From assembly GCF_004328625.1 (NCBI RefSeq), contig NZ_CP032229.1, positions 3,534,001-3,598,000 on the forward strand: 64,000 nt of DNA. The letters are read 5' to 3'. The position numbers and the translations under genes were made by a program. The notes under the pieces are model-generated. The model was not told the origin of the DNA and ran no database searches. It saw only the letters and a list, made by a program, of their open reading frames with translations. Positions 17,390 through 26,532 of the stretch are shown one piece after another. Each line of letters begins with the position of its first letter. Within the stretch, counting starts at the first letter, position 1. The stretch is from Streptomyces seoulensis. Its GTDB lineage: Bacteria > Actinomycetota > Actinomycetes > Streptomycetales > Streptomycetaceae.

Positions 17390-18631
17390 TCAGGCGATGT
17401 GATCGTCGAGATGACGCTGCTGGAAGTGCTCCGCGAGTTTCTTGGCGGAGTCCTTGTCCAGTGTGTAGCCGTACTGCGCCTGCACGTTGTCGGCGAAGAC
17501 CAGGGGGGTGGGATAGCTGCCGTCTATGGACTGGCGGAAGACCGTGTACAGCTCTTCCTCGTCCGGCTCCGCCGGCCCCCCGCCCTCGCCCAGCTCACGG
17601 GTGCGATTGGGGCCGACGGGTATCGGGAAGCTGCCGGTCTCCTCGGGGGAGGGCTGCTGGAACTGCTCGGGGGGCTGCTCCTCGTACCAGTCCCCGTACT
17701 GCTCCTCGGGGAAGTACTGGGGGTCCGGGCCGGGCTCGAAGGCCGGGTCGTAGCCGCCGTGGTAGTCGATGTCACGCGGGGGCGTGTGGAACCACGGGCT
17801 GTTCTCGTCCTCCGGCTCCGGAGGGGGTCCGGCGGGCATCGGCTCGGCCGCGGGCGCCTGCGCGGGCGCCGCCTGGAGCGCGGCCGGGGCCGGCTGGGGG
17901 AGCGCGGGGGACGGTTCCGGCGCCGGGGGCAGGAGGACGGGCTCGATGCCCGCCGCCGCGAGGCCCGCCGGGGCGGTCTCCGCGAGCGGGACGCCGTAGC
18001 GGGCCAGGCGCAGCGGCATCAGGGACTCCACCGGGGCCTTGCGGCGCCAGGAGCGGCCGAAGCGGGAGCGCAGCCGGGCCTGGTAGACGAGGCGTTCCTG
18101 CTCCAGCTTGATGACCTGCTCGTAGGAGCGCAGCTCCCACAGCTTCATCCGCCGCCACAGCAGGAAGGTGGGCAGCGGGGAGAGCATCCAGCGGGTGAGG
18201 CGGACGCCCTCCATGTGCTTGTCGGCGGTGATGTCCGCGATCCGGCCGACCGCGTGCCGGGCCGCCTCCACGGAGACCACGAACAGGATCGGGATCACCG
18301 CGTGCATGCCGGTGCCCAGCGGGTCGGGCCAGGCGGCGGCGCCGTTGAAGGCGATCGTCGCGGCCGTGAGCAGCCAGGCCGTCTGACGCAGCATCGGGAA
18401 CGGGATGCGCATCCAGGTCAGCAGCAGGTCGAGGGCGAGCAGTACGCAGATGCCCGCGTCGATGCCGACCGGGAACACGTACGAGAAGTTCCCGAACCCC
18501 TTCTTGAGGGCCAGCTCCCGGACGGCCGCGTACGAACCGGCGAAGCCGATACCGGCGATGACCAGCGCGCCGGTGACGACCACGCCGATCAGAACGCGGT
18601 GCATCCGAGTCAACTGCATTGGCGCGGCCAC
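17390..18631 (-). CDS. DUF2637 (SpdB-like) membrane protein
   Basis: A 413-residue protein with four predicted membrane segments in the first 150 residues: VLIGVVVTGALVIAGIGFAG, GIDAGICVLLALDLLLTW, TAWLLTAATIAFNGAAAW and AVIPILFVVSVEAARHAV. A cytoplasmic Arg-rich helical region follows (RRMKLWELRSYEQVIKLEQE), then a long Pro/Glu/Tyr-rich disordered tail and a short ordered C-terminal block (FADNVQAQYGYTLDKDSAKKL). DUF2637 resembles spread proteins of Streptomyces plasmids, but chromosomal members are common and uncharacterised. GTG 18631 follows GGGAGGGG at good spacing; an ATG 12 bases later is an alternative. Confidence 0.78.
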   Translation of the reverse strand: MAAPMQLTRMHRVLIGVVVTGALVIAGIGFAGSYAAVRELALKKGFGNFSYVFPVGIDAGICVLLALDLLLTWMRIPFPMLRQTAWLLTAATIAFNGAAAWPDPLGTGMHAVIPILFVVSVEAARHAVGRIADITADKHMEGVRLTRWMLSPLPTFLLWRRMKLWELRSYEQVIKLEQERLVYQARLRSRFGRSWRRKAPVESLMPLRLARYGVPLAETAPAGLAAAGIEPVLLPPAPEPSPALPQPAPAALQAAPAQAPAAEPMPAGPPPEPEDENSPWFHTPPRDIDYHGGYDPAFEPGPDPQYFPEEQYGDWYEEQPPEQFQQPSPEETGSFPIPVGPNRTRELGEGGGPAEPDEEELYTVFRQSIDGSYPTPLVFADNVQAQYGYTLDKDSAKKLAEHFQQRHLDDHIA

Positions 18632-18701
18632 TCGTTTCCCCTCCCTTGCGTGTTGTTGCGCGCAACAGAGTGGCACAGGTGTGCGCCGAACGTGGTGTCG
18701 G

Positions 18702-19574
18702 TCAGCCCTTCTTGGGGGCGGCCGAGGACGACGAGCCCTTGGGGGCGGGGGACTTCGAGGTGCCCTTGGAGGGGCTCGCCGAGGGGGAACTGCCCTCCGT
18801 GTCACGGCCGTTGGCACTGGCCACCGAGGTGACGGCCTCCTTGGCCGCCTTCTTGGCGTCCGCCGTGAGGTCGTCCGCGTCCGGGGTCTTGTCGCCCGCG
18901 AGACCGGCGCCGTTGTAGTCGAGGGTGATCACGACGTTCTCCACGCGCGCGACCACCGTCTGCTGCTTGAAGGCGCCTTCCTTCTTCTTCAGGTCGTAGT
19001 GCACGGCCGTCGCCTCGTCGCCGGTGCCGCCGAGCGCCTCGGTCTTGACGTTCTTCGCGCCCGAGGCGGCCTTGGCGTCCTGGACCTGGCGCGTGTAGTA
19101 CGCGTGCGCCTGGTCGTTGCCGCTGCCCCGCGAGGTGTCGGAGTCGAAGCGGAGCAGGGAGACGTTCAGCCAGCGGAACTGCGAGCCCTTGACGCCGTTG
19201 TTGTCCAGGCTGGTCCAGGAGCAGGAGGCGCGGTTCGCGGTGTTGTCGCTCGACCCCTTCTTGCCGTCGGTGTCCGCCTCCGGCACCAGGTCGCCCAGCG
19301 TCTTCTTCGGCAGCGTCTTGCACGGCTCGGGCAGCTCGCGGAACACCGACGCCTGCACGGTGGGGGAGGGCTTCGCCGAGGGCTGCCCGGAGCCGTCGCC
19401 GGCGGACGGCTTGGCGGAGGCGCCCGCCTTGCCCGGGGCGTCGCCGGAGTCCGAGGAACAGGCCGCGGTGATCAGCACCGCGGGAACGGCTGCCGCGCAC
19501 ACCAGGGCACGGCTCAGACGCGTGGCACGCGGTCCACGCTGGGCTCGGTCGTCTCGCTGGGCTGCTCGCTGCAT
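18702..19574 (-). CDS. DUF3558 family lipoprotein
   Basis: A 290-residue secreted lipoprotein. Its signal peptide runs from basic residues through ALVCAAAVPAVLITAAC, with the lipidated cysteine followed by SSDSG. Next come a Ser/Gly/Pro linker and a globular domain with LPEPCKTLPKKTLGDLVPE and, later, CSWTSLDNNG and VENVVITLDYNG, a pattern typical of DUF3558. A Ser/Lys/Pro-rich tail ends the protein. ATG 19574 has AAGGA upstream. The next gene encodes a paralogue in the same orientation. Function unknown; the family is restricted to actinomycetes. Confidence 0.82.
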   Translation of the reverse strand: MQRAAQRDDRAQRGPRATRLSRALVCAAAVPAVLITAACSSDSGDAPGKAGASAKPSAGDGSGQPSAKPSPTVQASVFRELPEPCKTLPKKTLGDLVPEADTDGKKGSSDNTANRASCSWTSLDNNGVKGSQFRWLNVSLLRFDSDTSRGSGNDQAHAYYTRQVQDAKAASGAKNVKTEALGGTGDEATAVHYDLKKKEGAFKQQTVVARVENVVITLDYNGAGLAGDKTPDADDLTADAKKAAKEAVTSVASANGRDTEGSSPSASPSKGTSKSPAPKGSSSSAAPKKG

Positions 19575-19700
19575 GGTTCCTTCACTCGTGACGCTCGGTG
19601 TTCGTGCGGGTTCCTGCGGGGCCACCGTACGCGGTACGGGCGGCCCGCGGTCGCCGGTCGAGCGCCTCGGGGGAGGGGGCCGGGGGCGGGCGAGGGGGCG

Positions 19701-20543
19701 TCAGCCGTCCAGTACGTCGGCCAGTTGAGAGGCCAGATCGCGTGCCCTGTCCTGCATTTCCTTGCTGTCCGGGACCGCGCCGACGGCCATCGGCTGCTCC
19801 TCGTAGTCGATGGTGACGACCACGTTGGACGTGCGGAACACCACAGTCACCGTCCGGGGTTCGGCGGTCGAACCGGACGAGCCGAGCTGGTCGTCGAGGT
19901 ACGCCTCGTCACCGAGGTCGGGCAGGAGGCGGGGCTGGAGGTCGGTGGGCGCCGCGCTGCCGGAGCCGCCCGCGGCGGGGTCGGTGGAGGCGTCCGAGGA
20001 GGGGCTGCCGGAGGGGTCGGCGGAGGGTCCGCCGGAGGGGGAGGGGCTGCCGCTCGGGCTGGTGCTGGGGGAGGCGGGCGCGGAGAGGGCGGGCACCGGG
20101 AGGTGGGCCGCCTTGGCCATGCCCTGGAACAGCTTCTCCGCCTGCGCGTCGTCGCTGACCGTGCCGTCGTACGACACCACGCGCTCGAAGTCGACCGAGA
20201 GGCGGTCGGTGGCGAGGGCGGACTCCACCTTCCAGCGGCAGCCCACCTTGCGGTCGGTGTCGTAGGTCAGCGCGGGCACGCCCCGGTACGCCTTGTCGCG
20301 CTGGTCGGGGTCGGTGAGCTGCTGGATGCCGGGGAGCAGGGTGCCGAGGGTGTCGTGGCCGACGGCGCCGCAGGGCTCGGGCAGGGTGCGGTACCGGCCG
20401 GGCTGGGCGGCGGCCGGGGCGGAGGCCGCGTCGCCGGGGTTGGCGTCGTCGGTGGACGTGCCGCCGCCGGAGCCCGAGCTGCAGCCTGCCAGCAGGGCCG
20501 CGAGGAGGGCGGCGGTGCCGGTGATGTACGCCTTCCGCTGCAC
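19701..20543 (-). CDS. DUF3558 family lipoprotein, tandem paralogue
   Basis: A 280-residue lipoprotein with lipobox LLAGCSSG near residue 20 and the same landmarks as its downstream neighbour: YRTLPEPCGAVGHDTLGTLLPG, the paired cysteine in CRWKVES, and SNVVVTIDYEEQP. A Ser/Pro-rich insert (SPSTSPSGSPSPSGGPS) interrupts the domain at about 150-200. The start is GTG 20543 with AAGGAG upstream. Tandem duplication is the simplest explanation of the pair. No ligand or partner can be named. Confidence 0.8.
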   Translation of the reverse strand: MQRKAYITGTAALLAALLAGCSSGSGGGTSTDDANPGDAASAPAAAQPGRYRTLPEPCGAVGHDTLGTLLPGIQQLTDPDQRDKAYRGVPALTYDTDRKVGCRWKVESALATDRLSVDFERVVSYDGTVSDDAQAEKLFQGMAKAAHLPVPALSAPASPSTSPSGSPSPSGGPSADPSGSPSSDASTDPAAGGSGSAAPTDLQPRLLPDLGDEAYLDDQLGSSGSTAEPRTVTVVFRTSNVVVTIDYEEQPMAVGAVPDSKEMQDRARDLASQLADVLDG

Positions 20544-20800
20544 GGTCGGGCTCTCCTTAGGACGGTGGGCGACCCGACGGCGGTGCCCGGTCGATGTTCC
20601 AGTGTCCCCGCTGGTTAATCGCTTGCCGCGGCGGGGCGCCTGCTGGACACAATGTGTATCGCACGCACCGCCGTGGTCGCCGGTCCCCTGTCCCATTTCA
20701 CCGGCCCTGGCGCCGCTTTTGCGTTCTGCCGGTCCGGGTGACTTCCGTGAGCAATGACACCTGCCCGGCGTTTGTTCCTACTGTGGGGGATTGATCTGTC

Positions 20801-21994
20801 ATGTCGTACGTGGAGATACCGGGCGCCCGCGTCCCGGTGCGGATGTGGACCGACCCGGCCACCGTCGAGGACGGCGCGCTGCGCCAGCTCCAGAACGTGG
20901 CCACGCTGCCCTGGATCGAGGGGCTCGCCGTGATGCCGGACGTGCACTACGGCAAGGGCGCGACGGTCGGTTCGGTCATCGCCATGCGAGGCGCGGTCTG
21001 TCCGGCGGCGGTGGGCGTCGACATCGGCTGCGGCATGTCCGCCGTCAGGACCTCCCTCACGGCCAACGACCTCCCCGGCGACCTCACCCGCCTCCGCTCC
21101 CGCATCGAGCAGGCCATCCCGGTCGGCCGCGGCATGCACACCGACCCCCTCGACCCCTCCCGCTTCCACGCCCTCCCCACCGCAGGCTGGGACACCTTCT
21201 GGTCCCGCTTCGACACGGTCGCCGAGCCGGTCCACTTCCGCCGGGACCGGGCGGCGTCGCAGATGGGGACACTGGGCGGCGGCAACCACTACATCGAACT
21301 CCTGCTCGACACCGACGGCGCGGTCTGGCTCACCCTGCACTCCGGTTCCCGGAACATCGGCAAGGAGCTGGCCGAGCACCACATCGGGGTCGCGCAGAAG
21401 CTCCCGCACAACCAGGGCCTGGTCGACCGTGACCTCGCCGTCTTCGTCGCGGACACCCCGCAGATGGCGGCCTACCGCAACGACCTGTTCTGGGCGCAGG
21501 AGTACGCCAAGTACAACCGCACCCTGATGATGGCGCTGCTGAAGGACGTCGTCCGCAAGGAGTTCAAGAAGGCGAAGCCGGTCTTCGAGCCGGAGATCTC
21601 CTGCCACCACAACTACGTGGCGGAGGAGCGGTACGACGGCATGGACCTGCTGGTGACCCGCAAGGGCGCGATCCGCGCGGGCGCGGGGGAGTACGGCATC
21701 ATCCCCGGCTCCATGGGGACGAGTTCGTACATCGTGAAGGGCCTCGGCAACACCGCCGCCTTCAACTCCGCCTCGCACGGCGCCGGCCGGCGCATGAGCC
21801 GCGGCGCGGCCAAGCGCCGGTTCAGCACGCGCGACCTGGAGGAGCAGACGCGGGGCGTGGAGTGCCGCAAGGACTCCGGGGTGGTGGACGAGATCCCCGG
21901 CGCCTACAAGAACATCGACCGGGTGATGGAGCAGCAGCGCGACCTGGTCGAAGTGGTCGCCAAGCTCAAGCAGTTCGTCTGCGTGAAGGGCTGA
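20801..21994 (+). CDS. rtcB: RNA-splicing ligase RtcB
   Basis: A 397-residue GTP- and Mn2+-dependent ligase joining RNA ends with 3'-phosphate or 2',3'-cyclic phosphate to 5'-OH, used in RNA repair. Metal ligands are visible: GVDIGCGMS (Cys77), GGGNHYIE (near 160-165) and HSGSRNIG. The guanylated histidine is in SASHGAGRRMSR near 330. Length and motif order are normal for the short bacterial class without intein or archease. Its upstream region is shared with the divergent DUF3558 gene; the stop is 6 bp from the converging SDR stop. No rtcA or rtcR neighbour is present. Confidence 0.94.
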   Translation: MSYVEIPGARVPVRMWTDPATVEDGALRQLQNVATLPWIEGLAVMPDVHYGKGATVGSVIAMRGAVCPAAVGVDIGCGMSAVRTSLTANDLPGDLTRLRSRIEQAIPVGRGMHTDPLDPSRFHALPTAGWDTFWSRFDTVAEPVHFRRDRAASQMGTLGGGNHYIELLLDTDGAVWLTLHSGSRNIGKELAEHHIGVAQKLPHNQGLVDRDLAVFVADTPQMAAYRNDLFWAQEYAKYNRTLMMALLKDVVRKEFKKAKPVFEPEISCHHNYVAEERYDGMDLLVTRKGAIRAGAGEYGIIPGSMGTSSYIVKGLGNTAAFNSASHGAGRRMSRGAAKRRFSTRDLEEQTRGVECRKDSGVVDEIPGAYKNIDRVMEQQRDLVEVVAKLKQFVCVKG

Positions 21995-22000
21995 GGCGCC

Positions 22001-22774
22001 TCACAGTTCCCGGTGGACCTTCGTGTTGCTGGCCTGGGCTCGGGGGCGGAGGACCATGAGGTCGATGTTGACGTGGCTGGGGCGGGTGACGGCCCAGGTG
22101 ATGGAGTCGGCGACGTCGTCGGCGGTGAGGGGGGCCGCGACGCCCTCGTAGACCTTGGCGGCCTTCTCCGAGTCGCCGGCGAAGCGGGTGAGGGCGAACT
22201 CGTCGGTCTTGACCATGCCGGGGGCGATCTCCAGGACGCGGACCGGCTTGCCGACGATCTCCAGGCGGAGGGTCTCGGCGAGGACGTGCTCGGCGTGCTT
22301 GGCGGCGACATAGCCCGCGCCGCCCTCGTAGGTGGAGAGGCCGGCGGTGGAGGAGACGACGACCACCGTGCCGTCGCCGCTCGCCTCCAGCTTGGGCAGC
22401 AGGGCCTGGGTGAGGTTGAGGGTGCCGAGCACGTTCGTCTCGTACATCGTGCGCCAGTGCTCCGGGTCGGCGCTGGCCACCGGGTCCGCGCCGAGCGCGC
22501 CGCCCGCGTTGTTGACCAGGACGCCGATGGTGCGGAAGGCCCCGGCGAACTCGTCCACCGCCGCCCGGTCCGTCACGTCCAGCGGGTAGGCGGTGGCCGA
22601 GTGGCCCGCCTCGGTCAGCTCCTTCGCCAGCGCCTCGATCCGGTCCGCCCGCCGCGCGGTCAGCACCACCCGGTACCCGGCCTCGGCGAGCCGCCGCGCG
22701 GTGGCCGCGCCGATACCGCTGCTCGCGCCCGTGACGACGGCGATACGGGACGCGGCGGAGGGGGCGCTGGCCAT
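22001..22774 (-). CDS. Short-chain dehydrogenase/reductase (SDR)
   Basis: A 257-residue classical SDR. The cofactor motif TGASSGIGAATA lies at about 15-26, NNAGG near 90, and the catalytic Tyr-Lys in YVAAKHAEHV near 155 with Ser in VVVSSTAG. Arg-rich residues after the second strand (TARRADRIEA) favour NADP. It resembles YdfG-type enzymes reducing serine or 3-hydroxy acids, but the substrate is not determined. It is followed on the same strand by the ynfA-like gene beginning about 50 bp upstream. Confidence 0.88.
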   Translation of the reverse strand: MASAPSAASRIAVVTGASSGIGAATARRLAEAGYRVVLTARRADRIEALAKELTEAGHSATAYPLDVTDRAAVDEFAGAFRTIGVLVNNAGGALGADPVASADPEHWRTMYETNVLGTLNLTQALLPKLEASGDGTVVVVSSTAGLSTYEGGAGYVAAKHAEHVLAETLRLEIVGKPVRVLEIAPGMVKTDEFALTRFAGDSEKAAKVYEGVAAPLTADDVADSITWAVTRPSHVNIDLMVLRPRAQASNTKVHREL

Positions 22775-22826
22775 GAGCTTCTCCTGGGAACGGGGTCGAG
22801 GGACTCGCGTCCAGCCTAGGCGAGCC

Positions 22827-23165
22827 TCAGCCGCCGTTCCTCGGGGCCCACATGATCACGGCCATGCCCACCAGGCAGATCAGCGCGCCGGAGAGGTCGA
22901 AGCGGTCGGGGCGGTAGCCGTCGGCGACCACGCCCCACAGGATCGACCCGGCGACGAAGATGCCGCCGTACGCCGCGAGGATGCGGCCGAAGTGGGCGTC
23001 CGGCTGGAAGGTGGCGACGAACCCGTACGCGCCCAGCGCCAGCACCCCTCCCGTCATCCACAGCCAGCCCCGGTGCTCGCGTACGCCCTGCCAGACCAGC
23101 CAGGCGCCGCCGATCTCGAAGAGGGCGGCGACGACGAACAGGGCGGCGGAGCGCACGATCAGCAT
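22827..23165 (-). CDS. YnfA/UPF0060 family small membrane protein
   Basis: A 112-residue integral membrane protein with four hydrophobic segments ([70 protein letters not shown]). The GG-W and AAYGG patterns are typical of YnfA (UPF0060), related to the SMR fold. It may export small cations, but actinomycete members are untested. It is upstream of the SDR gene with about 50 bp between and may be co-transcribed. Confidence 0.9.
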   Translation of the reverse strand: MLIVRSAALFVVAALFEIGGAWLVWQGVREHRGWLWMTGGVLALGAYGFVATFQPDAHFGRILAAYGGIFVAGSILWGVVADGYRPDRFDLSGALICLVGMAVIMWAPRNGG

Positions 23166-23276
23166 GGGGGAAGCCTGGCACGCGCCCCGCGTTCACCTGT
23201 TGGAGGGCGCCTGCGCCCCGGCTCGCGTGGCATACATCGGGTGGGTGGAACGGTGACGGGAACGGGAGTGGTCGGC

Positions 23277-23750
23277 GTGCGCGTACGGACGAGGGCATGG
23301 CTGCTGCTGGCCGGCTGCGCGGGCGGAGTCCTGTGGGCGGGAGGTCCGGCCCAGGCGGCCCCCGCGCCCCGCGCCGACCTCGCCTTCCACGGTCAGGCCG
23401 TGATCGACGGCGACCGGATGGAGGTCCGGCTCACCCCGCGTGACCACGGTCCGGCCGCCGTGCCGGAGGCGAGTGTGCGGGTGCGCTGGTCGGTGGGGCC
23501 CGCCGGGGCGGTGAGCCTGTCGCCGGGGTGCGCGCGGACCGGGGAGCGGACGGCGGTCTGCGGGACCGGCCCACTGGTCGCCGGCCAGGCGGGGGAGGAG
23601 ATCCGGCTGGGGGTCCGGCTGCGGGTGCCCGCGCCGGAGGTGACCCTGGAGGTGGAGACCGCGTGGAACGGCGGGGTGACCGACCCCGACCGCTCCAACG
23701 ACCGGCTGCGGGTGCTGGTGCTGCCCACCGGGGACGCGTACTCGTTCTGA
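23277..23750 (+). CDS. Small secreted protein of unknown function
   Basis: A 157-residue protein with a clear Sec signal (RAWLLLAGCAGGVLWAGGPAQAA, cut near APAPRA). The rest is beta-rich (MEVRLTPRDHGP, EEIRLGVRLRVPAPEVTLEVETAW) with two cysteines that could form a disulfide, resembling a single immunoglobulin-like or DUF11-type fold. GTG 23277 is chosen because GGGAG sits 8 bases upstream; a GTG at 23253 would add 8 residues. It is followed by the MarR gene after 23 bp, perhaps in one transcript. Confidence 0.65.
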   Translation: MRVRTRAWLLLAGCAGGVLWAGGPAQAAPAPRADLAFHGQAVIDGDRMEVRLTPRDHGPAAVPEASVRVRWSVGPAGAVSLSPGCARTGERTAVCGTGPLVAGQAGEEIRLGVRLRVPAPEVTLEVETAWNGGVTDPDRSNDRLRVLVLPTGDAYSF

Positions 23751-23773
23751 CCCGCGACGCGAGGAGGACGGCC

Positions 23774-24268
23774 ATGGCCGGGAACGACAGCGCGCGGCCC
23801 CGGCTGCTCGCCGAGCTGGACGCGGTGTCCCGCCGCTACATCGCCTCGTACGCCCTGTTCACCCAGGCCGTCGCCGACCGCATCGGACTGCATCCCACCG
23901 ACCTCCAGTGCCTGAACCTGCTCACCCTGGAGCCCGAGCCGGTCACCACCGGCCACGTCGCCGCGCTGACCGGCCTCACCACCGGCTCCGCGACCCGCCT
24001 GGTGGACCGGCTGGAGCGCGCCGGGTACGTCGTACGGCGCCGGGACGCGGGTGACCGGCGCCGGGTGCTGGTCGTCCCTGTACCGGAGCGGATCGCGGAG
24101 TTCCGGCACGCGTGGGAGGAGCTGTCCGGGGACTGGTCGCGCATCTTCGGGGAGCTGGACGACACCGAACTGGCCGTGATCATCGGGCACATGCAGCGCA
24201 CGGTGGAGTTCACCGGGGAGCGGATCGCCCGGCTGCGGGAGAGTCGGCACACCGAAGACGAGGTGTGA
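23774..24268 (+). CDS. MarR family transcriptional regulator
   Basis: A 164-residue winged-helix dimer. The DNA-binding part is DLQCLNLLTLEPEPVTTGHVA, the recognition helix TGSATRLVDRLERAGYV, and the wing RRRDAGDRRRVLV, flanked by the dimerisation helices. ATG 23774 follows AGGAGG. MarR proteins usually repress a neighbouring transporter or enzyme gene in response to small aromatics. Here the neighbours are a secreted protein and a two-component system, so no ligand can be suggested. Confidence 0.9.
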   Translation: MAGNDSARPRLLAELDAVSRRYIASYALFTQAVADRIGLHPTDLQCLNLLTLEPEPVTTGHVAALTGLTTGSATRLVDRLERAGYVVRRRDAGDRRRVLVVPVPERIAEFRHAWEELSGDWSRIFGELDDTELAVIIGHMQRTVEFTGERIARLRESRHTEDEV

Positions 24269-24339
24269 GCCGGGTAAAAAGGGCGCCCCCGGACCCCTGG
24301 CCCCGGCCGGAGCCCGGTCGCCCTTGGCAGACTGGGGGC

Positions 24340-25092
24340 GTGCCCCAGACCACGCCCCACACCCCGTCCCCCGCCACGCCCCCCACCGTGCTCCTCGCCG
24401 AGGACGACCGCGCCATCCGCCATGCCCTGGAGCGGGCCCTGACCCTGGAGGGCTACGCGGTGACGGCGGTCGCCGACGGCGTCGAGGCGCTGGCGCAGGC
24501 CCACCGCACCCCGCCGGACGTGCTGCTGCTGGACGTGATGATGCCCGGCATCGACGGCCTCCAGGTCTGCCGGGTGCTGCGCGCCGAGGGCGACCGCACC
24601 CCGATCCTGATGCTCACCGCGCTGGTGGAGACCGCCGACCGCATCGCGGGCCTGGACGCGGGCGCCGACGACTACGTGGTGAAGCCCTTCGACGTCGAGG
24701 AGGTCTTCGCCCGCCTGCGCGCCCTGCTGCGCCGCACCAATCCCGCCCCCCTGGCCGAGCCGGGCCCGGCCCGGGACGCGCAGCTCTCCGACCGGCAGAT
24801 CGAGGGCGCCGGCATCCGCATGGACCTCCAGGCCCGCCGCGCCTGGCGCGCGGGGCGTGAACTGGAGCTGACCCGCACCGAGTTCGAGCTGCTGGAGCTG
24901 CTGGTGCGCAACGCGGGCATCGTGCTCGACCACGCCACCATCTACGACCGCATCTGGGGCTACGACTTCGGCCCCGGCTCCAAGAACCTCGCCGTCTACG
25001 TCGGCTATCTGCGCCGCAAGCTGGACGCGCCCGGCGCCCCGCAGCTCATCCACACCGTGCGCGGTGTGGGGTACGTGCTGCGGGAGGAGTAG
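24340..25092 (+). CDS. OmpR-family response regulator
   Basis: A 250-residue two-domain regulator. In the receiver domain the acidic pair is in LLAEDDRA (about 22-23), the phosphoacceptor Asp65 in LLLDVMMPG and the conserved lysine in YVVKPFD. The C-terminal winged helix (about 150-250) includes LELTRTEFELLELLVRNAG and KNLAVYVGYLRRKLD. It starts at GTG 24340 with little leader, perhaps leaderless. The stop overlaps the kinase start (TAGTG). It resembles the MprA/PrrA type; the stimulus is unknown. Confidence 0.92.
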   Translation: MPQTTPHTPSPATPPTVLLAEDDRAIRHALERALTLEGYAVTAVADGVEALAQAHRTPPDVLLLDVMMPGIDGLQVCRVLRAEGDRTPILMLTALVETADRIAGLDAGADDYVVKPFDVEEVFARLRALLRRTNPAPLAEPGPARDAQLSDRQIEGAGIRMDLQARRAWRAGRELELTRTEFELLELLVRNAGIVLDHATIYDRIWGYDFGPGSKNLAVYVGYLRRKLDAPGAPQLIHTVRGVGYVLREE

Positions 25093-26519
25093 TGGGCCGC
25101 ACCTGGCGGCTGCCGGGCGGTTCCCGCACCGGGCTGCGCTCGCTGCGCACCACCTTCGCCGTGTCGTTCGCGGCCGTCACCGCCGCCGTCACGATCCTGG
25201 TCGGCATCCTGTCGTACGGCTCGGCCGCGCGGCTGGTCCGGGTGGACCAGCAGTCGGTGTTCACCCAGGTCGTGCGGGATGTGCAGGCCGAGGTGCGGCA
25301 GCATCCGATGACCCCGGACGACTTCTCCTCCGCCCGGCCGGGCCACGACGTGGTGCGGCCCGCCCGTACGGACGTGCAGGTGCTCGGGCCGGGCGGCGGG
25401 ATCGTGGACCACGGTTCCCCCGGCCTGCCCGTCACCGCCCGCGACCGCGAGATGGCCGGTTCGCGCAGCGCGGGGCGGCTGGCCGAGCACAAGGACGTAC
25501 GGGTCGGTGAGGACCTCTTCCGGGTCGCCACCGTCTCGCTCGGCGGGGCGCGGGGCGCGGTGCAGGTGGCGCAGGAGTTCAGCGACACCGAGGACCTGCT
25601 GCGCACCCTCCAGCAGCGCACGCTGATCCTGATGGCGGCCGTGGTGGTGGGCGCGGGGCTGTTCGGCTGGTGGCTGGCCCGCCGGATCACCCGGCGCCTG
25701 GTCCTGCTGACCTCCGCCGCCGAGGACGTGGCCCGCACCCGCAGGCTGGGTATCCAGGTGCCGGTGACCGGGCCGGACGAGGTGGGGCGCCTGGGCCGGG
25801 CCTTCGACCGGATGCTGGGCCGGCTCGCCCAGTCGGAGGAGGACCAGCGGCGGCTGGTGCAGGACGCGGGCCACGAGCTGCGCACCCCGCTGACCTCGCT
25901 GCGGACGAACATCTCGCTGCTGCGCCGGATCGACGAGCTGCCGCCGGAGACGCGGGAGGACCTGGTGGCGGACCTCACGCTGGAGGCGCGGGAGCTGACC
26001 GATCTGGTGAACGAGCTGGTGGACCTCGCCGCCGGGCAGTCCGACTCCGAGCCGCCGCAGCGGGTGGACCTCGCGGATGTCGCCGAGGACGTGGTGGGGC
26101 TGGCCGGGCGCCGCACCGGGCGGCGGATCGTGCTGGCGGTGAGCGGGGACACGTACGCCCAGGGGCGGCCGGGGCTGCTCCAGCGGGCGCTGTCGAACCT
26201 GGTGGAGAACGCGGCCAAGTTCGACCGGGAGGGTACGGAGCCCATCGAGGTGCGGGTGGCCGGGGCGGCGGCGGGGACGGTCCGGGTGGAGGTGCTGGAC
26301 CGGGGGCCCGGTATCGCCGAGGGCGACCTGCTGCGTATCTTCGACCGCTTCTACCGGGCCGCGGACGCCCGCTCCCGGCCCGGCTCGGGGCTCGGGCTGT
26401 CCATCGTCCGCGAGATCGCGATGTCCCACGGCGGGGCGCCCTTCGCCTACCGCAGGGAGGGCGGGGGCGCGGTGATCGGGTTCACGGTGGGCGGGGGCGT
26501 GGTCCCGCCCGAGCTCTAG
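25092..26519 (+). CDS. Sensor histidine kinase (MprB-like)
   Basis: A 475-residue membrane kinase. TM1 is at about 21-43, an extracytoplasmic sensor of about 130 residues follows, and TM2 is at about 177-196. Then come HAMP (ARRITRRLVLLTSAAEDV) and the H-box QDAGHELRTPL with phosphorylated His261. N (LVENAAKF), G1 (DRGPGIAEGD) and G2 (GSGLGLSIV) boxes complete the ATPase. It is translationally coupled to the response regulator, so the pair is one signalling system. The MITE-like repeat begins 14 bp after its stop. Confidence 0.93.
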   Translation: MGRTWRLPGGSRTGLRSLRTTFAVSFAAVTAAVTILVGILSYGSAARLVRVDQQSVFTQVVRDVQAEVRQHPMTPDDFSSARPGHDVVRPARTDVQVLGPGGGIVDHGSPGLPVTARDREMAGSRSAGRLAEHKDVRVGEDLFRVATVSLGGARGAVQVAQEFSDTEDLLRTLQQRTLILMAAVVVGAGLFGWWLARRITRRLVLLTSAAEDVARTRRLGIQVPVTGPDEVGRLGRAFDRMLGRLAQSEEDQRRLVQDAGHELRTPLTSLRTNISLLRRIDELPPETREDLVADLTLEARELTDLVNELVDLAAGQSDSEPPQRVDLADVAEDVVGLAGRRTGRRIVLAVSGDTYAQGRPGLLQRALSNLVENAAKFDREGTEPIEVRVAGAAAGTVRVEVLDRGPGIAEGDLLRIFDRFYRAADARSRPGSGLGLSIVREIAMSHGGAPFAYRREGGGAVIGFTVGGGVVPPEL

Positions 26520-26532
26520 GCCCGCCTCGGCT

